Assembly: GCA_015487335.1 (NCBI GenBank)
Contig: WFPZ01000205.1
Coordinates: 1 to 35,234, forward strand
DNA: 35,234 nucleotides
Direction of reading: 5' to 3'
Origin: Paracoccaceae bacterium
GTDB taxonomy: Bacteria > Pseudomonadota > Alphaproteobacteria > Rhodobacterales > Rhodobacteraceae
Position numbers and translations under genes: made by a program. Below the pieces are notes generated by a model. That model ran no database searches, had not been told where the DNA came from, and saw nothing but the letters and a program-made list of their open reading frames with translations. Shown one piece after another: positions 23,240 to 33,570 of this stretch (position 1 is its first letter; every line of letters begins with the position of its first letter).

Positions 23240-23965
23240 TCAGGCGAAGTACTGCCCGCCATTGGCAGAAATCGTGGAGCCGGTGATGAACCCCGCTTCG
23301 TCGGCGGCCAGAAATACCACGCAGCGGGCAATTTCCTCGGGCTCGCCCAGCCGCCCCACCGGGATCTGCGGCAGGATGCGCTCCTTGAGGACCTTCTCGT
23401 CGATCGCGCGCACCATCTCGGTGCCGATGTAGCCGGGGCAGATGGCGTTCACCGTGATGCCCACGCGCGCCCCCTCCTGGGCCAGCGCCTTGGTGAAGCC
23501 CAGATCGCCCGCCTTGGAAGAGGAATAGTTCACCTGCCCCGCCTGCCCCTTCTGGCCGTTGATCGAGCTGATGTTGATGATCCGGCCGAAGCGGCGCTCG
23601 CGCATGCCCGGCCAGATCGGGTGGGTCATGTTGAACAGCCCGTTCAGGTTGGTGTCGATCACCTCTTTCCACTGCTGCGGGGTCATCTTGTGGAACATGG
23701 CATCGCGCGTGATGCCGGCGTTGTTGACCAGCACGTCGATGGGGCCCAGATCGGCCTCGACCCTGGCAATGCCCTCGACGCAGGCGTCATAGTCGGCCAC
23801 CGACCACTTGTAGGCGGGGATGCCGGTGCTTTCGGTGAATTTCGCCGCCGCCTCGTCATTGCCGGCATAGTTGGCGGCGACGGTATAGCCGGCGTCTTTC
23901 AGTGCGGTGCTGATGGCGGCGCCGATGCCGCGGGTTCCGCCGGTGACAAGTGCGATTCGGGGCAT
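23240..23965 (-). CDS. phaB: Acetoacetyl-CoA reductase
   Basis: PhaB reduces acetoacetyl-CoA to (R)-3-hydroxybutyryl-CoA with NADPH, supplying monomer for polyhydroxybutyrate. The 241-residue short-chain dehydrogenase starts MPRIALVTGGTRGIGAAIS (cofactor loop TGGTRGIG at 8-15). It has the NNAG motif, the catalytic SSINGQ Ser, YSSSK Tyr/Lys, and the C-terminal GFITGSTISANGGQY. The ATG at 23965 has GGAG 9 bases upstream; an earlier in-frame start would add a non-family tail. It is downstream of phaA, separated by 92 bases that hold a perfect hairpin, and is followed by a terminator. Confidence 0.96.
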   Translation of the reverse strand: MPRIALVTGGTRGIGAAISTALKDAGYTVAANYAGNDEAAAKFTESTGIPAYKWSVADYDACVEGIARVEADLGPIDVLVNNAGITRDAMFHKMTPQQWKEVIDTNLNGLFNMTHPIWPGMRERRFGRIINISSINGQKGQAGQVNYSSSKAGDLGFTKALAQEGARVGITVNAICPGYIGTEMVRAIDEKVLKERILPQIPVGRLGEPEEIARCVVFLAADEAGFITGSTISANGGQYFA

Positions 23966-24010
23966 TTCAAACTCCGTTCTGGTAAGCAATTTTTATTCGA
24001 AATCAGGGTA

Positions 24011-24037
24011 GCATTGCGCAACTTTGTTGCGCAATGC
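24011..24037. promoter_or_regulatory. Perfect 12-bp hairpin between phaA and phaB
   Basis: GCATTGCGCAAC, three bases and GTTGCGCAATGC form a perfect 12-bp inverted repeat in the phaA-phaB gap, 21 bases after the phaA stop. The nearby sequence has no T-run in the transcript sense. It contains TGCGCA on each arm. It may be an intercistronic mRNA stem that sets the phaA/phaB ratio, or an operator; the PHB regulator PhaR is reported to bind TGC/GCA-type repeats. Confidence 0.7.
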
Positions 24038-24057
24038 CAAAGTTCCCGAGATAGGGC

Positions 24058-25233
24058 TCAGGGGCGTTCCACGCACATGGCCACCCCCATGCCGCCGCCG
24101 ATGCACAGCGTGGCGAGGCCCTTCTTCGCGCTGCGGCGCTTCATCTCGAACAGCAGCGTGTTGAGAATGCGCGCGCCCGAGGCTCCGATCGGGTGGCCGA
24201 TGGCGATGGCGCCGCCGTTGACGTTCACGATTTCCGGATCCCAGCCCATGTCCTTGTTGACGGCGCAGGCCTGGGCGGCGAAGGCCTCGTTGGCTTCCAC
24301 CAGGTCAAGGTCTTCGACCTTCCAGCCGGCCTTCTCCAGCGCCTTGCGGCTGGCCCCCACCGGCCCCACGCCCATGATTGCCGGGTCGAGCCCGACGGTG
24401 GCATAGGAGGCGATGCGCGCGAGCGGCTCGATCCCGCGCCGCTCGGCCTCTTCGGCGCTCATCAGCAGCACGCCGGCGGCGCCGTCGTTGATGCCCGAGG
24501 CATTTGCCGCCGTCACGGTGCCGTCCTTGACGAAGGCCGGGCGCAGCTTCTGGATGCTCTCCAGCGTGGCGCCGTGGCGGATGTATTCGTCCTTGTCGAC
24601 GACGATGTCGCCTTTGCGGGTCTTCACGGTGAAGGGGGTGATCTCTTCGTCGAACTTGCCGGCCTTCTGGGCGGCTTCGGCCTTGTTCTGGCTGGCGAGC
24701 GCGAATTCGTCCTGCATCTCGCGGCTGATCTGCCATTTCTCGGCCACGTTCTCGGCGGTCTGGCCCATGTGATAGCCGTTGAAGGCGTCCCACAGGCCGT
24801 CGCGGATCATCGAATCGATGAACTTCACGTCGCCCATCTTGTAGCCGGCGCGCAGATGCGCCACGTGGGGGCTCAGGCTCATGTTTTCCTGTCCGCCGGC
24901 GGCGACGATGGCGGCATCGCCCAGCTGGATGTGCTGGGCCCCCAGCGCGACCGCGCGCAGGCCTGAACCGCAAACCTGGTTGATTCCCCAGGCAGCACTT
25001 TCGATCGGCAGGCCGGCCTTCACATGCGCCTGGCGGGCCGGGTTCTGGCCCTGGCCCGCGGCAAGAACCTGGCCGAGGATGGTTTCGGAGACTTCGGACT
25101 TCTCAATCCCGGCGCGTTCAACCAGCGCCTCGAGCACGGCGGCACCCAGCTCATGTGCGGGGGTATTGGCGAAGGATCCGTTGAAGCTGCCCACGGGGGT
25201 GCGTGCGGCAGATACGATGACGACGTTGGTCAT
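24058..25233 (-). CDS. phaA: Acetyl-CoA acetyltransferase (beta-ketothiolase)
   Basis: PhaA condenses two acetyl-CoA to acetoacetyl-CoA, the first step to polyhydroxybutyrate. The 391-residue thiolase has the nucleophilic Cys88 in NQVCGSGLRAV, the His in NGGAIAIGHPIGASGARIL, and the C-terminal Cys in CIGGGMGVAM, the three catalytic sites. Length and the opening MTNVVIVSAARTPVGSFNG match PhaA. The ATG has GGAGAG 8 bases upstream. It precedes phaB, and the pha synthase gene is not in this window. Two operator-like dyads lie in the 188 bases before it. Confidence 0.97.
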   Translation of the reverse strand: MTNVVIVSAARTPVGSFNGSFANTPAHELGAAVLEALVERAGIEKSEVSETILGQVLAAGQGQNPARQAHVKAGLPIESAAWGINQVCGSGLRAVALGAQHIQLGDAAIVAAGGQENMSLSPHVAHLRAGYKMGDVKFIDSMIRDGLWDAFNGYHMGQTAENVAEKWQISREMQDEFALASQNKAEAAQKAGKFDEEITPFTVKTRKGDIVVDKDEYIRHGATLESIQKLRPAFVKDGTVTAANASGINDGAAGVLLMSAEEAERRGIEPLARIASYATVGLDPAIMGVGPVGASRKALEKAGWKVEDLDLVEANEAFAAQACAVNKDMGWDPEIVNVNGGAIAIGHPIGASGARILNTLLFEMKRRSAKKGLATLCIGGGMGVAMCVERP

Positions 25234-25269
25234 GGTGGCTCTCTCCAGAATGATGCGGCGGAAAGCCAG

Positions 25270-25287
25270 TGCTGAACAAGTTCAGCA
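25270..25287. promoter_or_regulatory. Palindrome upstream of phaA
   Basis: TGCTGAAC, two bases and GTTCAGCA form a perfect 8-bp inverted repeat (18-bp dyad) 37 bases before the phaA ATG. A protein-binding site is more likely than a hairpin, given the two-base centre. The TGC...GCA ends resemble reported PhaR sites, but this is only a resemblance. Confidence 0.5.
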
Positions 25288-25296
25288 GTCCAAGGC

Positions 25297-25309
25297 CCCA
25301 CCCGGTGGG
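25297..25309. promoter_or_regulatory. Second dyad upstream of phaA
   Basis: CCCACC, one base and GGTGGG form a perfect 6-bp inverted repeat 9 bases from the first dyad. It may be part of the same control region or may be chance in GC-rich sequence. Confidence 0.3.
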
Positions 25310-25421
25310 ATCCTCCTATGCTGCAGGCGCAGAAAAATCAACTATTGCGGTGTTCCAGTGTATACAATCCAGCCTGGAAGGCGGAGGCGGTACCGCGTGC
25401 ATACGGGCATGGCGGCATCCG

Positions 25422-26273
25422 CTACCCCGCCACCGCGCGTTTGCTCGCTGCTTCCAGCCATCGGGGGGCAAGCGTCGGGGCGCCGAAGTGATATCCCTGC
25501 ATGCAGTCCACCCCGATATCGGCGAGAAACCTGGCATCATGCGCCGATTCCACGGATTCGGCTATGGTCACCATGTCGAAATGGCGTGCCACCGAAATGA
25601 GGGCCCGAGTAAGCGCCTGGTTGTCGGGATTGGCATGGATGCCGCGGATGAACTGGCCATCGATCTTGAGAATGTCGAAATAGAGATCGCGCAGGTGGCG
25701 GAAGGCGGTGTAGCCGGCGCCGAAATCATCGAGCGCGAAGGCGATGCCGCGGCTTTGCAGATCGCTCATGAAGGCCTGCACCACTTCGGGCATGGTGATT
25801 GCGGATTTTTCGGTGATCTCCAGAATCAGCCGCTCTGCCGTCGTGGGATCGCGCTGCAGGCCGCGTTCGAGGACCTGCAGCCAGGGCCGGTAGCCGATCG
25901 AACGAGCGGACATGTTGATGGCCAGTCGCAGCCCCGGCACCGAGGACAGGGCTTCCAGCCCCATCTCCAGCGCAAGGCAGTCGAGCCGGCGGCCGAGTTC
26001 GTCCTGCTCGACCGAATCGATGAAATCGTTGGCCGGGATCACCCGCCCGGCGCTGTCCAGCACCCGTATCAGCCCTTCGTAGAAGGCCGGGCGGTCGGGG
26101 CGGGCTGCCTGAACGACGGGCTGGTAGGCCAGCATCACCTGACGCTTTTCAAGCGCCTCACGCACCATGTTTACAGCATCGCGGGCGCGGGCCTGCATCG
26201 CCTCGCTCAGCGGGTCGCTGAGCGGTCTTATCCCCCCGTCCGCCTTGCCGGTTCCATCCACCTGCCGCACCAT
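25422..26273 (-). CDS. EAL-domain cyclic-di-GMP phosphodiesterase
   Basis: A 283-residue stand-alone EAL domain with a short N-terminal helix and no GGDEF, sensor or membrane segment. EAL phosphodiesterases cut cyclic di-GMP to pGpG. The motif reads E66-G-L, and the other catalytic residues are present: N120, E152, D182 and D183 (DDFG), K203, E239, E242 and Q259. So it is probably active. ATG 26273 is preferred because AAGGAGG stands 5 bases before it; the frame is open up to a TTG at 26348 but lacks a ribosome site there. It is divergent from tag and 188 bases upstream of phaA on the same strand. Confidence 0.9.
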   Translation of the reverse strand: MVRQVDGTGKADGGIRPLSDPLSEAMQARARDAVNMVREALEKRQVMLAYQPVVQAARPDRPAFYEGLIRVLDSAGRVIPANDFIDSVEQDELGRRLDCLALEMGLEALSSVPGLRLAINMSARSIGYRPWLQVLERGLQRDPTTAERLILEITEKSAITMPEVVQAFMSDLQSRGIAFALDDFGAGYTAFRHLRDLYFDILKIDGQFIRGIHANPDNQALTRALISVARHFDMVTIAESVESAHDARFLADIGVDCMQGYHFGAPTLAPRWLEAASKRAVAG

Positions 26274-26391
26274 CCGGGCCTCCTTCGCTGAAAGGGAGCA
26301 TGGGGCCGAGTCCGTGAAGATCTGGTAAACGTTCGCATTTGGTTCCAATTTGAATAAACTGTTTCACGACCGGGCGCATGGGGGATCCGCG

Positions 26392-26961
26392 ATGGAGAGA
26401 CGCTGCGAGTGGTGCGGGCAGGACCCGCTGTATGTCGCCTATCACGACGAGGAATGGGGCGTGCCCGAGAGAGATGGCCGCGCCCTGTTCGAGAAGCTGG
26501 TGCTGGACGGGTTCCAGGCCGGGCTGGCCTGGATCACCATCCTGCGCAAGCGCGAGAATTTCCGCGCCGCCTTTGCCGGCTTCGATCCGGAAGTCATCGC
26601 CTCATGGGGCGAGGCGGACGTGGCGCGCCTGCTGGGCGATTCGGGAATCATTCGCCATCGCGGCAAGATCGAGGCCGCCATCGCCAATGCCCGCGCCTGG
26701 TGCGAGATCGAGGCGCGTGAGGGATTTGCCGATTTCCTGTGGCGCTACGTGGACGGCCGCCCCGTGCAGAACGCCTATCGCTCCGTTGCCGAGATTCCGG
26801 CGCGCACAGGGCTTTCGGAGCGCATCTCGAAAGATCTGAAGGCTGCCGGGTTCCGGTTCTGCGGGCCGACCATCACCTATGCCTTCATGCAGGCGGTGGG
26901 GATGGTCAACGACCACGTGGTGAGCTGCCCGCGCCATGCCCAGGTGGCGGCAATGGCCTGA
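26392..26961 (+). CDS. tag: DNA-3-methyladenine glycosylase I
   Basis: Tag removes 3-methyladenine from alkylated DNA. The 189-residue protein starts MERRCEWCGQDPLYVAYHDEEWG. The E. coli enzyme binds zinc through C4, H17, H175 and C179; here the matching residues are C5, H18, H175 and C179, so the zinc site is intact. The glycosylase core LVLDGFQAGLAWITILRKRENFR and VGMVNDHVVSCPRH are also conserved. ATG 26392 has GGGGGA 6 bases upstream; a TTG at 26350 was rejected. It ends 6 bases from a convergent thioredoxin gene. Confidence 0.96.
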   Translation: MERRCEWCGQDPLYVAYHDEEWGVPERDGRALFEKLVLDGFQAGLAWITILRKRENFRAAFAGFDPEVIASWGEADVARLLGDSGIIRHRGKIEAAIANARAWCEIEAREGFADFLWRYVDGRPVQNAYRSVAEIPARTGLSERISKDLKAAGFRFCGPTITYAFMQAVGMVNDHVVSCPRHAQVAAMA

Positions 26962-26967
26962 GCGGGA

Positions 26968-27525
<558 letters not shown>

Positions 27526-27547
27526 GAAACCCTCCGGGACGTACGAC

Positions 27548-28935
<1,388 letters not shown>

Positions 28936-28939
<4 letters not shown>

Positions 28940-29169
28940 AACATTCTGCAGCCATCCCGATCCCGGCCGACCGTCCTGCCGTGCCCGTTGTCCGCCGCCG
29001 CGCGCCCTGGGCCATCGGACTGGGGGCGCTGCTGTTTCTTGCCGCCTGTGGCGCCGACGGCAAGCCGATCGCACCGAAATACTCGGTTGAAACCACGGTG
29101 GGCTACAACTCCGCCACCGGCTCGTTCAACGAAACCGTCCTGGGCATCTGTGTCGGAGACGCCTGTTGA
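28936..29169 (+). CDS. Small lipoprotein between argH and lysA (LptM-like position)
   Basis: A 77-residue protein with a long n-region, RRR, a hydrophobic core and lipobox LAAC, so the mature lipoprotein begins CGADGKPIAP. The mature part is about 41 residues and ends GICVGDAC with a Cys pair. In many proteobacteria the small lipoprotein next to lysA is LptM (YifL), which helps assemble LptD; the position fits but the sequence is only loosely similar. AAGGAGA stands 7 bases before the ATG. The gene overlaps both argH and the DUF2834 gene by four bases. Confidence 0.75.
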
Positions 29170-29489
29170 GCCTCTCGCCGCTGCGCATTGCCTATCTGGC
29201 GCTGGCGGTCTGGGGGCTGGCGCGGCCGATGGCCGGCTATGTCGAATGGGCCCGCGCCGAGGGCTTCTCGCCGGCCGGGCTGTGGGCCGCCTGGCAGGCC
29301 AACCCGGCCACCGGCGCACTGGCGCACGAAGTGCTGATTGCCGGCACCGCCTTCACCCTCTGGGTGATCGCCGAAACCCGGGTGCGGCGAAACTGGGCGG
29401 CGCTGTGGGTGTTGCCGGGGCTGGCGCTGGGGGGGCTGGGCTTTGCCCTGCCGCTTTACCTGTTTTTGCGCGCCCGGCCGGTGCGCTGA
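29166..29489 (+). CDS. DUF2834 membrane protein
   Basis: A 107-residue protein with three hydrophobic helices, starting SLSPLRIAYLALAVWGLARP, then GYVEWARAEGFSPAGLWAAWQANPATG and ending LALGGLGFALPLYLFLRARPV. The layout matches DUF2834, a small integral-membrane family of unknown function. The TTG start overlaps the lipoprotein stop (TTGA), with GGAGA about 6 bases upstream. It is translationally coupled to the argH operon. Confidence 0.78.
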   Translation: MSLSPLRIAYLALAVWGLARPMAGYVEWARAEGFSPAGLWAAWQANPATGALAHEVLIAGTAFTLWVIAETRVRRNWAALWVLPGLALGGLGFALPLYLFLRARPVR

Positions 29490-29493
29490 GGGC

Positions 29494-29519
29494 TTTTGCC
29501 TCTTGCAACCGGGGCAAAA
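29494..29519 (+). promoter_or_regulatory. Inverted repeat between DUF2834 and lysA
   Basis: TTTTGCC, twelve bases and GGCAAAA form a 7-bp inverted repeat just after the DUF2834 stop. It could be a weak terminator or a binding site. The leader is too short for a lysine riboswitch. Confidence 0.28.
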
Positions 29520-29575
29520 CCGGGGTCTGAAACCGCAAGTCGCATGAAAGGCCGACGGGTGCGAGGGCGAGAACC

Positions 29576-30841
29576 ATGGATCACTTCATCTACCGCAATG
29601 GCGTGCTGCATGCCGAGGACGTGCCGGTGCCGGAGATCGCCGCCGCCGTCGGCACCCCCTTCTACCTCTACTCTGCCGCCACCCTGAGCCGCCACCTGCG
29701 GCTGTTCGACGAGGCGCTGGAGGGCCTCGACCACCTGGTCTGTTTCGCCATGAAGGCCAATTCCAACCTCGCGGTGCTGAAGCTGATGGGCGATCTCGGG
29801 GCGGGGATGGATGTGGTCTCGGCGGGCGAATACCTCAAGGCGCGAGCGGCCGGCATTCCTGGAGAGCGCATCGTGTTTTCCGGGGTCGGCAAGACGCGCG
29901 AGGAGATGCGCATCGCGCTGGAGGGCGGCATCCGCCAGTTCAACGTGGAGTCCGAGCCCGAGATGGAGGCGCTCAACGAGGTGGCGCTGTCGCTGGGCAA
30001 GGTGGCGCCGGTGGCCTTCCGGGTGAACCCCGACGTGGACCCCCGCACACATGCCAAGATCGCCACCGGCAAGGCGGAAAACAAGTTCGGCATCCCGATC
30101 TCGCGGGCCGCCGAGGTATACGCCCGCGCCGCCCGCCTGCCGGGGCTGGAGGTGGTGGGCATCGACGTGCACATCGGCAGCCAGCTGACCGATCTGGAGC
30201 CGTTCGAACTGGCCTATGGCAGGGTGGCCGAGCTGGCCCGCCGGCTGCGCGCCGAGGGCCACGACATCCGCCGCCTCGACCTGGGCGGCGGGCTGGGAAT
30301 CCCCTATGAGCGCGCCAACAGCGCCCCGCCCCTGCCGGTGGAGTATGGCGAGGTGATCCGCCGCACCGTGGGCGATCTGGACTGCGAGATCGAGATCGAG
30401 CCGGGCCGCCTGATCGCCGGCAATGCCGGGATCATGGTTTCGCGCGTCATCTACGTGAAATCCGGCGAGGACCGGGAATTCCTGATCCTCGACAGCGGCA
30501 TGAACGATCTCGTCCGCCCTGCCATGTACGAGGCCCATCACGACATCATCCCCGTGGCCGAACCCGCCCCCGGCGCCGAGCGCGCCGTCTATGACGTGGT
30601 CGGCCCGATCTGCGAAACGGGCGACACCTTCGCCCGCGGGCGCGAAATGCCGGCGATGGCGGCGGGCGATCTGGTGGCCTTCCGCTCGGCCGGGGCCTAC
30701 GGGGCGGTGATGGCCTCGGAGTACAACTCGCGCCCGCTGATCCCCGAGGTCATGGTGCGGGGGGATCAATTCGCCGTCATTCGCCGCCGCCCGAGCTTTG
30801 ACGAGATGATAAACCGCGATACAATCCCGCCATGGCTCTGA
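29576..30841 (+). CDS. lysA: Diaminopimelate decarboxylase
   Basis: LysA decarboxylates meso-diaminopimelate to lysine with pyridoxal phosphate. The 421-residue protein has the PLP lysine K60 in VCFAMKANSN, the phosphate-binding RLDLGGGLGIPY, and the dimer-contributed GPICETGDTFARGRE and AGAYGAVMASEYNSRP motifs. Length is normal. GAGGGCGAG lies before the ATG. Its 3' end overlaps the DUF4175 gene by 10 bases. The argH-lipoprotein-lysA order is common in alphaproteobacteria. Confidence 0.97.
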   Translation: MDHFIYRNGVLHAEDVPVPEIAAAVGTPFYLYSAATLSRHLRLFDEALEGLDHLVCFAMKANSNLAVLKLMGDLGAGMDVVSAGEYLKARAAGIPGERIVFSGVGKTREEMRIALEGGIRQFNVESEPEMEALNEVALSLGKVAPVAFRVNPDVDPRTHAKIATGKAENKFGIPISRAAEVYARAARLPGLEVVGIDVHIGSQLTDLEPFELAYGRVAELARRLRAEGHDIRRLDLGGGLGIPYERANSAPPLPVEYGEVIRRTVGDLDCEIEIEPGRLIAGNAGIMVSRVIYVKSGEDREFLILDSGMNDLVRPAMYEAHHDIIPVAEPAPGAERAVYDVVGPICETGDTFARGREMPAMAAGDLVAFRSAGAYGAVMASEYNSRPLIPEVMVRGDQFAVIRRRPSFDEMINRDTIPPWL

Positions 30842-33441
30842 AACGGGATGTTCCCGGCCGGGCCGAAGCCGCGGGAAACATGGCCGAAAGACCTTCGACA
30901 CCAGACAGGACGATGCGCGCGCTGCGCATGCCCCTGCTCCTGACCCGCGCGGGCATGGTGGCAGAGCGCGGCCTGCGCGCCTTCTGGCCGGCGCTTTCCA
31001 TCCTGCTGCTGGCGCTCTCGGCCCTGCTTTTCGGCCTGCATGATGCCCTCGCCCGCGTGGCGGTGCAGTGGGCCGGCGCGCTCGTCCTCCTGGCTCTGAT
31101 GGTGGCGCTGGGGCACGGGCTGCGCGTCTTTCGCTGGCCGTCTCGGCAAGAGGCGCTGGAGCGGCTCGATGCCACCCTGCCGGGCCGTCCGATCACCAGC
31201 CTGCTCGACCGGCAGGCGGTCGGCGCCGGCGATCCGGCCTCCGAAGAGATCTGGCGCGCCCATCTGGAGCGCATGGCCGAGCGGGCCCGCCGCGCCCGCC
31301 CCGCCTCGCCCGCCCTGCGCCTGGCCGAGCGCGACCCATACGCCCTGCGCTACGTGGCGCTTCTGGCCTTCGTCATGGCGCTGGTCTTCGGTTCGGCTGC
31401 GCGGCTTAGCTCCGTCACCTCGCTGGTGCCGGGAACGGGGGGCGCCGGCTATGCCGCGGCGGCCTCCTGGGAAGGCTGGATCGAACCCCCGGCCTTCACC
31501 GGCAAGCCCTCGATCTATCTCGGCGATGTCCGGGCCGGCGCCCTTGCCGTGCCCGAGGGCAGCGAGGTCACGCTGCGGCTGTATGGCGAGACCGGGCTGC
31601 TTGAGGTGCGCGAGACGGTCTCGGCCGCCTCCGCCGAAGGCAGCGAGGAGACCGGCCCCGCCCGCCGGTTCCGGGTGGCCCGCTCGGGCGTGATCGCGGT
31701 GGAGGGGCCAGGCGGGCGCGAGTGGCAGATCACCGCCCTGCCCGACGCCCCGCCCGCCATCGCCCTTTCCGCGGAGCCTCAGCGCCGGGTCGGCGGCGAG
31801 ATGCGGCTGAGCTTCGAGGCCAGCGATGATTACGGCGTGGTTTCCGGCCGTGCCGAGCTGGAGCTCGACCTTGCCGCCACCGACCGCCGCTACGGGCTGG
31901 CCGCCGAGCCCGAGCCGCGCGAGAGCATCGTCCTCGACCTGCCGATGCCGATCAGCGGCGACAGGCGCGCCTTCACCGAAGTGCTGGAGGAGGATCTCTC
32001 GCAGCACCCCTGGGCCGGGCTGCCGGTGCGGATCACGCTTTTCGCGCAGGATGCGGCAGGCCAGGAGGGCGCTTCCGAGCCGGTCGTCGCCACCTTGCCG
32101 GGGCGGCGCTTCTTCAACCCGCTGGCCGCGGCGATCGCCGAGCAGCGCCGGGATCTGCTGTGGAACCGGGCCAACGCCACGCGGGTGGCCCGGGTGCTGC
32201 GTGCCGTCAGCTACCGCCCCGATGAGATTTTCGATTCCGAATCCGCCTATCTGATGCTGCGGGTGGCGATCCGGCGGCTGGAGGCGGGCGCGGCCGCCGG
32301 CCCCCTGACGGATGCGCGCCGCGACGAGATCGCCCGGGCGCTGTGGGACATCGCCGTGCTGATCGAGGACGGCCGCCTGTCGGACGCGCTGGAACGCCTG
32401 CGCCGCGCCCAGGACAGGCTGGAACAGGCGATCCGCGACGGCGCCAGCGACGAGGAAATCGCCGAATTGATGAACGATCTGCGCGAGGCGATGCGCGACT
32501 ACATGCAGCAGCTGGCCGAACAGGCGCAGGAGCAGGGCGAAGACCGGGCCGAAAACCGGAACATGCAGGAGATCACCTCCGGGCAGCTGCAGCAGATGCT
32601 CGACCGGCTGCAGGAGTTGATGGAGCAGGGCCGTACCGCCGAGGCCCGGCAGCTTCTCGACCAGCTGCGCCGGATGATGGAGAACATGCAGGTCACCCGC
32701 GGTCAGGGCGGGCCGGGCCGGCAGGACCCTGGTCAGCAGTCGATGCAGGGGCTGGCCGATACCCTGCGCCGCCAGCAGGGGCTGAACGATGACACTTTCT
32801 CGCAACTGCAGGAGCAGTTCTCGGAGGGTGGCCAGTTCGGGCGGGACCGTCGGCAGGAGCCGGGGCAGCCGGGGGGCTCGGCCCCGGCAGACGAGGAGGG
32901 CTCGGGCGAGGATCAGCGCCTCGAGCAGGACGGGCAGCCGGGCCAGGGCCAGGCGCTTGCGCGGCGTCAGCAGGCGCTGCGCGACCAGCTCGAACGCCAG
33001 AGGCAGGGCCTGCCGGGGGCCGGCACGCCCCAGGGCGATGTGGCACGCGAGGCGCTGGAGCGGGCCGGCCGGGCCATGGAGGGGGCCGAGGAGGCGCTGC
33101 GGGAAAACGATTTCGCAGGGGCGCTGGACCGGCAGGCGGAAGCCATGGAGGCCCTGCGCGAAGGCATGCGCCAGCTGGCCGAGCAGATGGCGCAGCAGCA
33201 GGGCCGCGAGGGCCGGCAGGGCGATGCCCGGGGCCAGACGGAGGGCCCCGCCGGGCGTGACCCGCTTGGCCGCGACACCGGCCGCAGCGGGCGCGCGGGC
33301 AGCGACGAGCAGCTGTTGCAGGGCGAGGATGTCTATCGCCGGGCGCGCGAGTTGCTGGACGAGATCCGCCGCCGCTCCTCGGAACAGGAGCGCCCGAAGA
33401 TCGAACTGGAGTATCTCAGGCGGCTGCTGGACAGGTTCTGA
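30832..33441 (+). CDS. DUF4175/TIGR02302 large membrane protein
   Basis: An 869-residue protein of a family limited to alphaproteobacteria and without known function. It has membrane helices at about 51-69, 74-96 and 172-190, a beta-rich extracytoplasmic part (about 200-430), then a long helical region that is highly rich in Gln, Glu, Arg and Gly (about 480-830). The last 40 residues (QLLQGEDVYRRARELLDEIRRR) are well conserved in the family. The ATG at 30832 overlaps lysA; an in-frame ATG at 30880 with GGGAAAC before it is an alternative start. The Gln/Arg tract is compositional, not a simple tandem repeat. Confidence 0.88.
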   Translation: MALKRDVPGRAEAAGNMAERPSTPDRTMRALRMPLLLTRAGMVAERGLRAFWPALSILLLALSALLFGLHDALARVAVQWAGALVLLALMVALGHGLRVFRWPSRQEALERLDATLPGRPITSLLDRQAVGAGDPASEEIWRAHLERMAERARRARPASPALRLAERDPYALRYVALLAFVMALVFGSAARLSSVTSLVPGTGGAGYAAAASWEGWIEPPAFTGKPSIYLGDVRAGALAVPEGSEVTLRLYGETGLLEVRETVSAASAEGSEETGPARRFRVARSGVIAVEGPGGREWQITALPDAPPAIALSAEPQRRVGGEMRLSFEASDDYGVVSGRAELELDLAATDRRYGLAAEPEPRESIVLDLPMPISGDRRAFTEVLEEDLSQHPWAGLPVRITLFAQDAAGQEGASEPVVATLPGRRFFNPLAAAIAEQRRDLLWNRANATRVARVLRAVSYRPDEIFDSESAYLMLRVAIRRLEAGAAAGPLTDARRDEIARALWDIAVLIEDGRLSDALERLRRAQDRLEQAIRDGASDEEIAELMNDLREAMRDYMQQLAEQAQEQGEDRAENRNMQEITSGQLQQMLDRLQELMEQGRTAEARQLLDQLRRMMENMQVTRGQGGPGRQDPGQQSMQGLADTLRRQQGLNDDTFSQLQEQFSEGGQFGRDRRQEPGQPGGSAPADEEGSGEDQRLEQDGQPGQGQALARRQQALRDQLERQRQGLPGAGTPQGDVAREALERAGRAMEGAEEALRENDFAGALDRQAEAMEALREGMRQLAEQMAQQQGREGRQGDARGQTEGPAGRDPLGRDTGRSGRAGSDEQLLQGEDVYRRARELLDEIRRRSSEQERPKIELEYLRRLLDRF

Positions 33442-33493
33442 GCGCGCAGCATGACGGCTGCTGTCCTGTTCGCCGTGACCCGGTGAGGATCAG

Positions 33494-33570
33494 GAGGGGG
33501 CCTTCTGCCCCCTCTGGGCACTGTGTGCCCATTCACCCCCGAGAGTATTTCGAGGCAAGATGAAGGGGGG
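33494..33570. repeat. Hairpins plus intergenic repeat, copy B (convergent DUF4175 / zinc-ribbon)
   Basis: Three elements in a row: GAGGGGGC, five bases, GCCCCCTC (33494-33514); GGGCAC, TGT, GTGCCC (33516-33530); and CACCCCCGAGAGTATTT, CGAG, GCAAGATGAAGGGGGG (33535-33570). The first and last correspond to copy A at 19891-19946, with the same 8-bp stem and five-base loop. The 226-base gap 33442-33667 holds no gene. Confidence 0.8.

Noticed and set aside
26341..26391. TTG starts at 26348 (EAL) and 26350 (tag)
   Set aside because: Both lack ribosome sites; ATG 26273 and ATG 26392 have strong ones and give normal family N-termini.
29490..29575. A lysine riboswitch before lysA
   Set aside because: The gap is only 86 bases, too short for the lysine aptamer, and its conserved core is not seen.
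30766..32805. A minus-strand frame of 679 codons opposite lysA-end and DUF4175
   Set aside because: Antisense shadow; composition driven by the GC third position of the real gene.
32540..33300. Apparent repeats of CAG/GAG/CAGG in the DUF4175 gene as a tandem array
   Set aside because: They reflect a Gln/Glu/Arg-rich helical protein region; no fixed unit or period was found.
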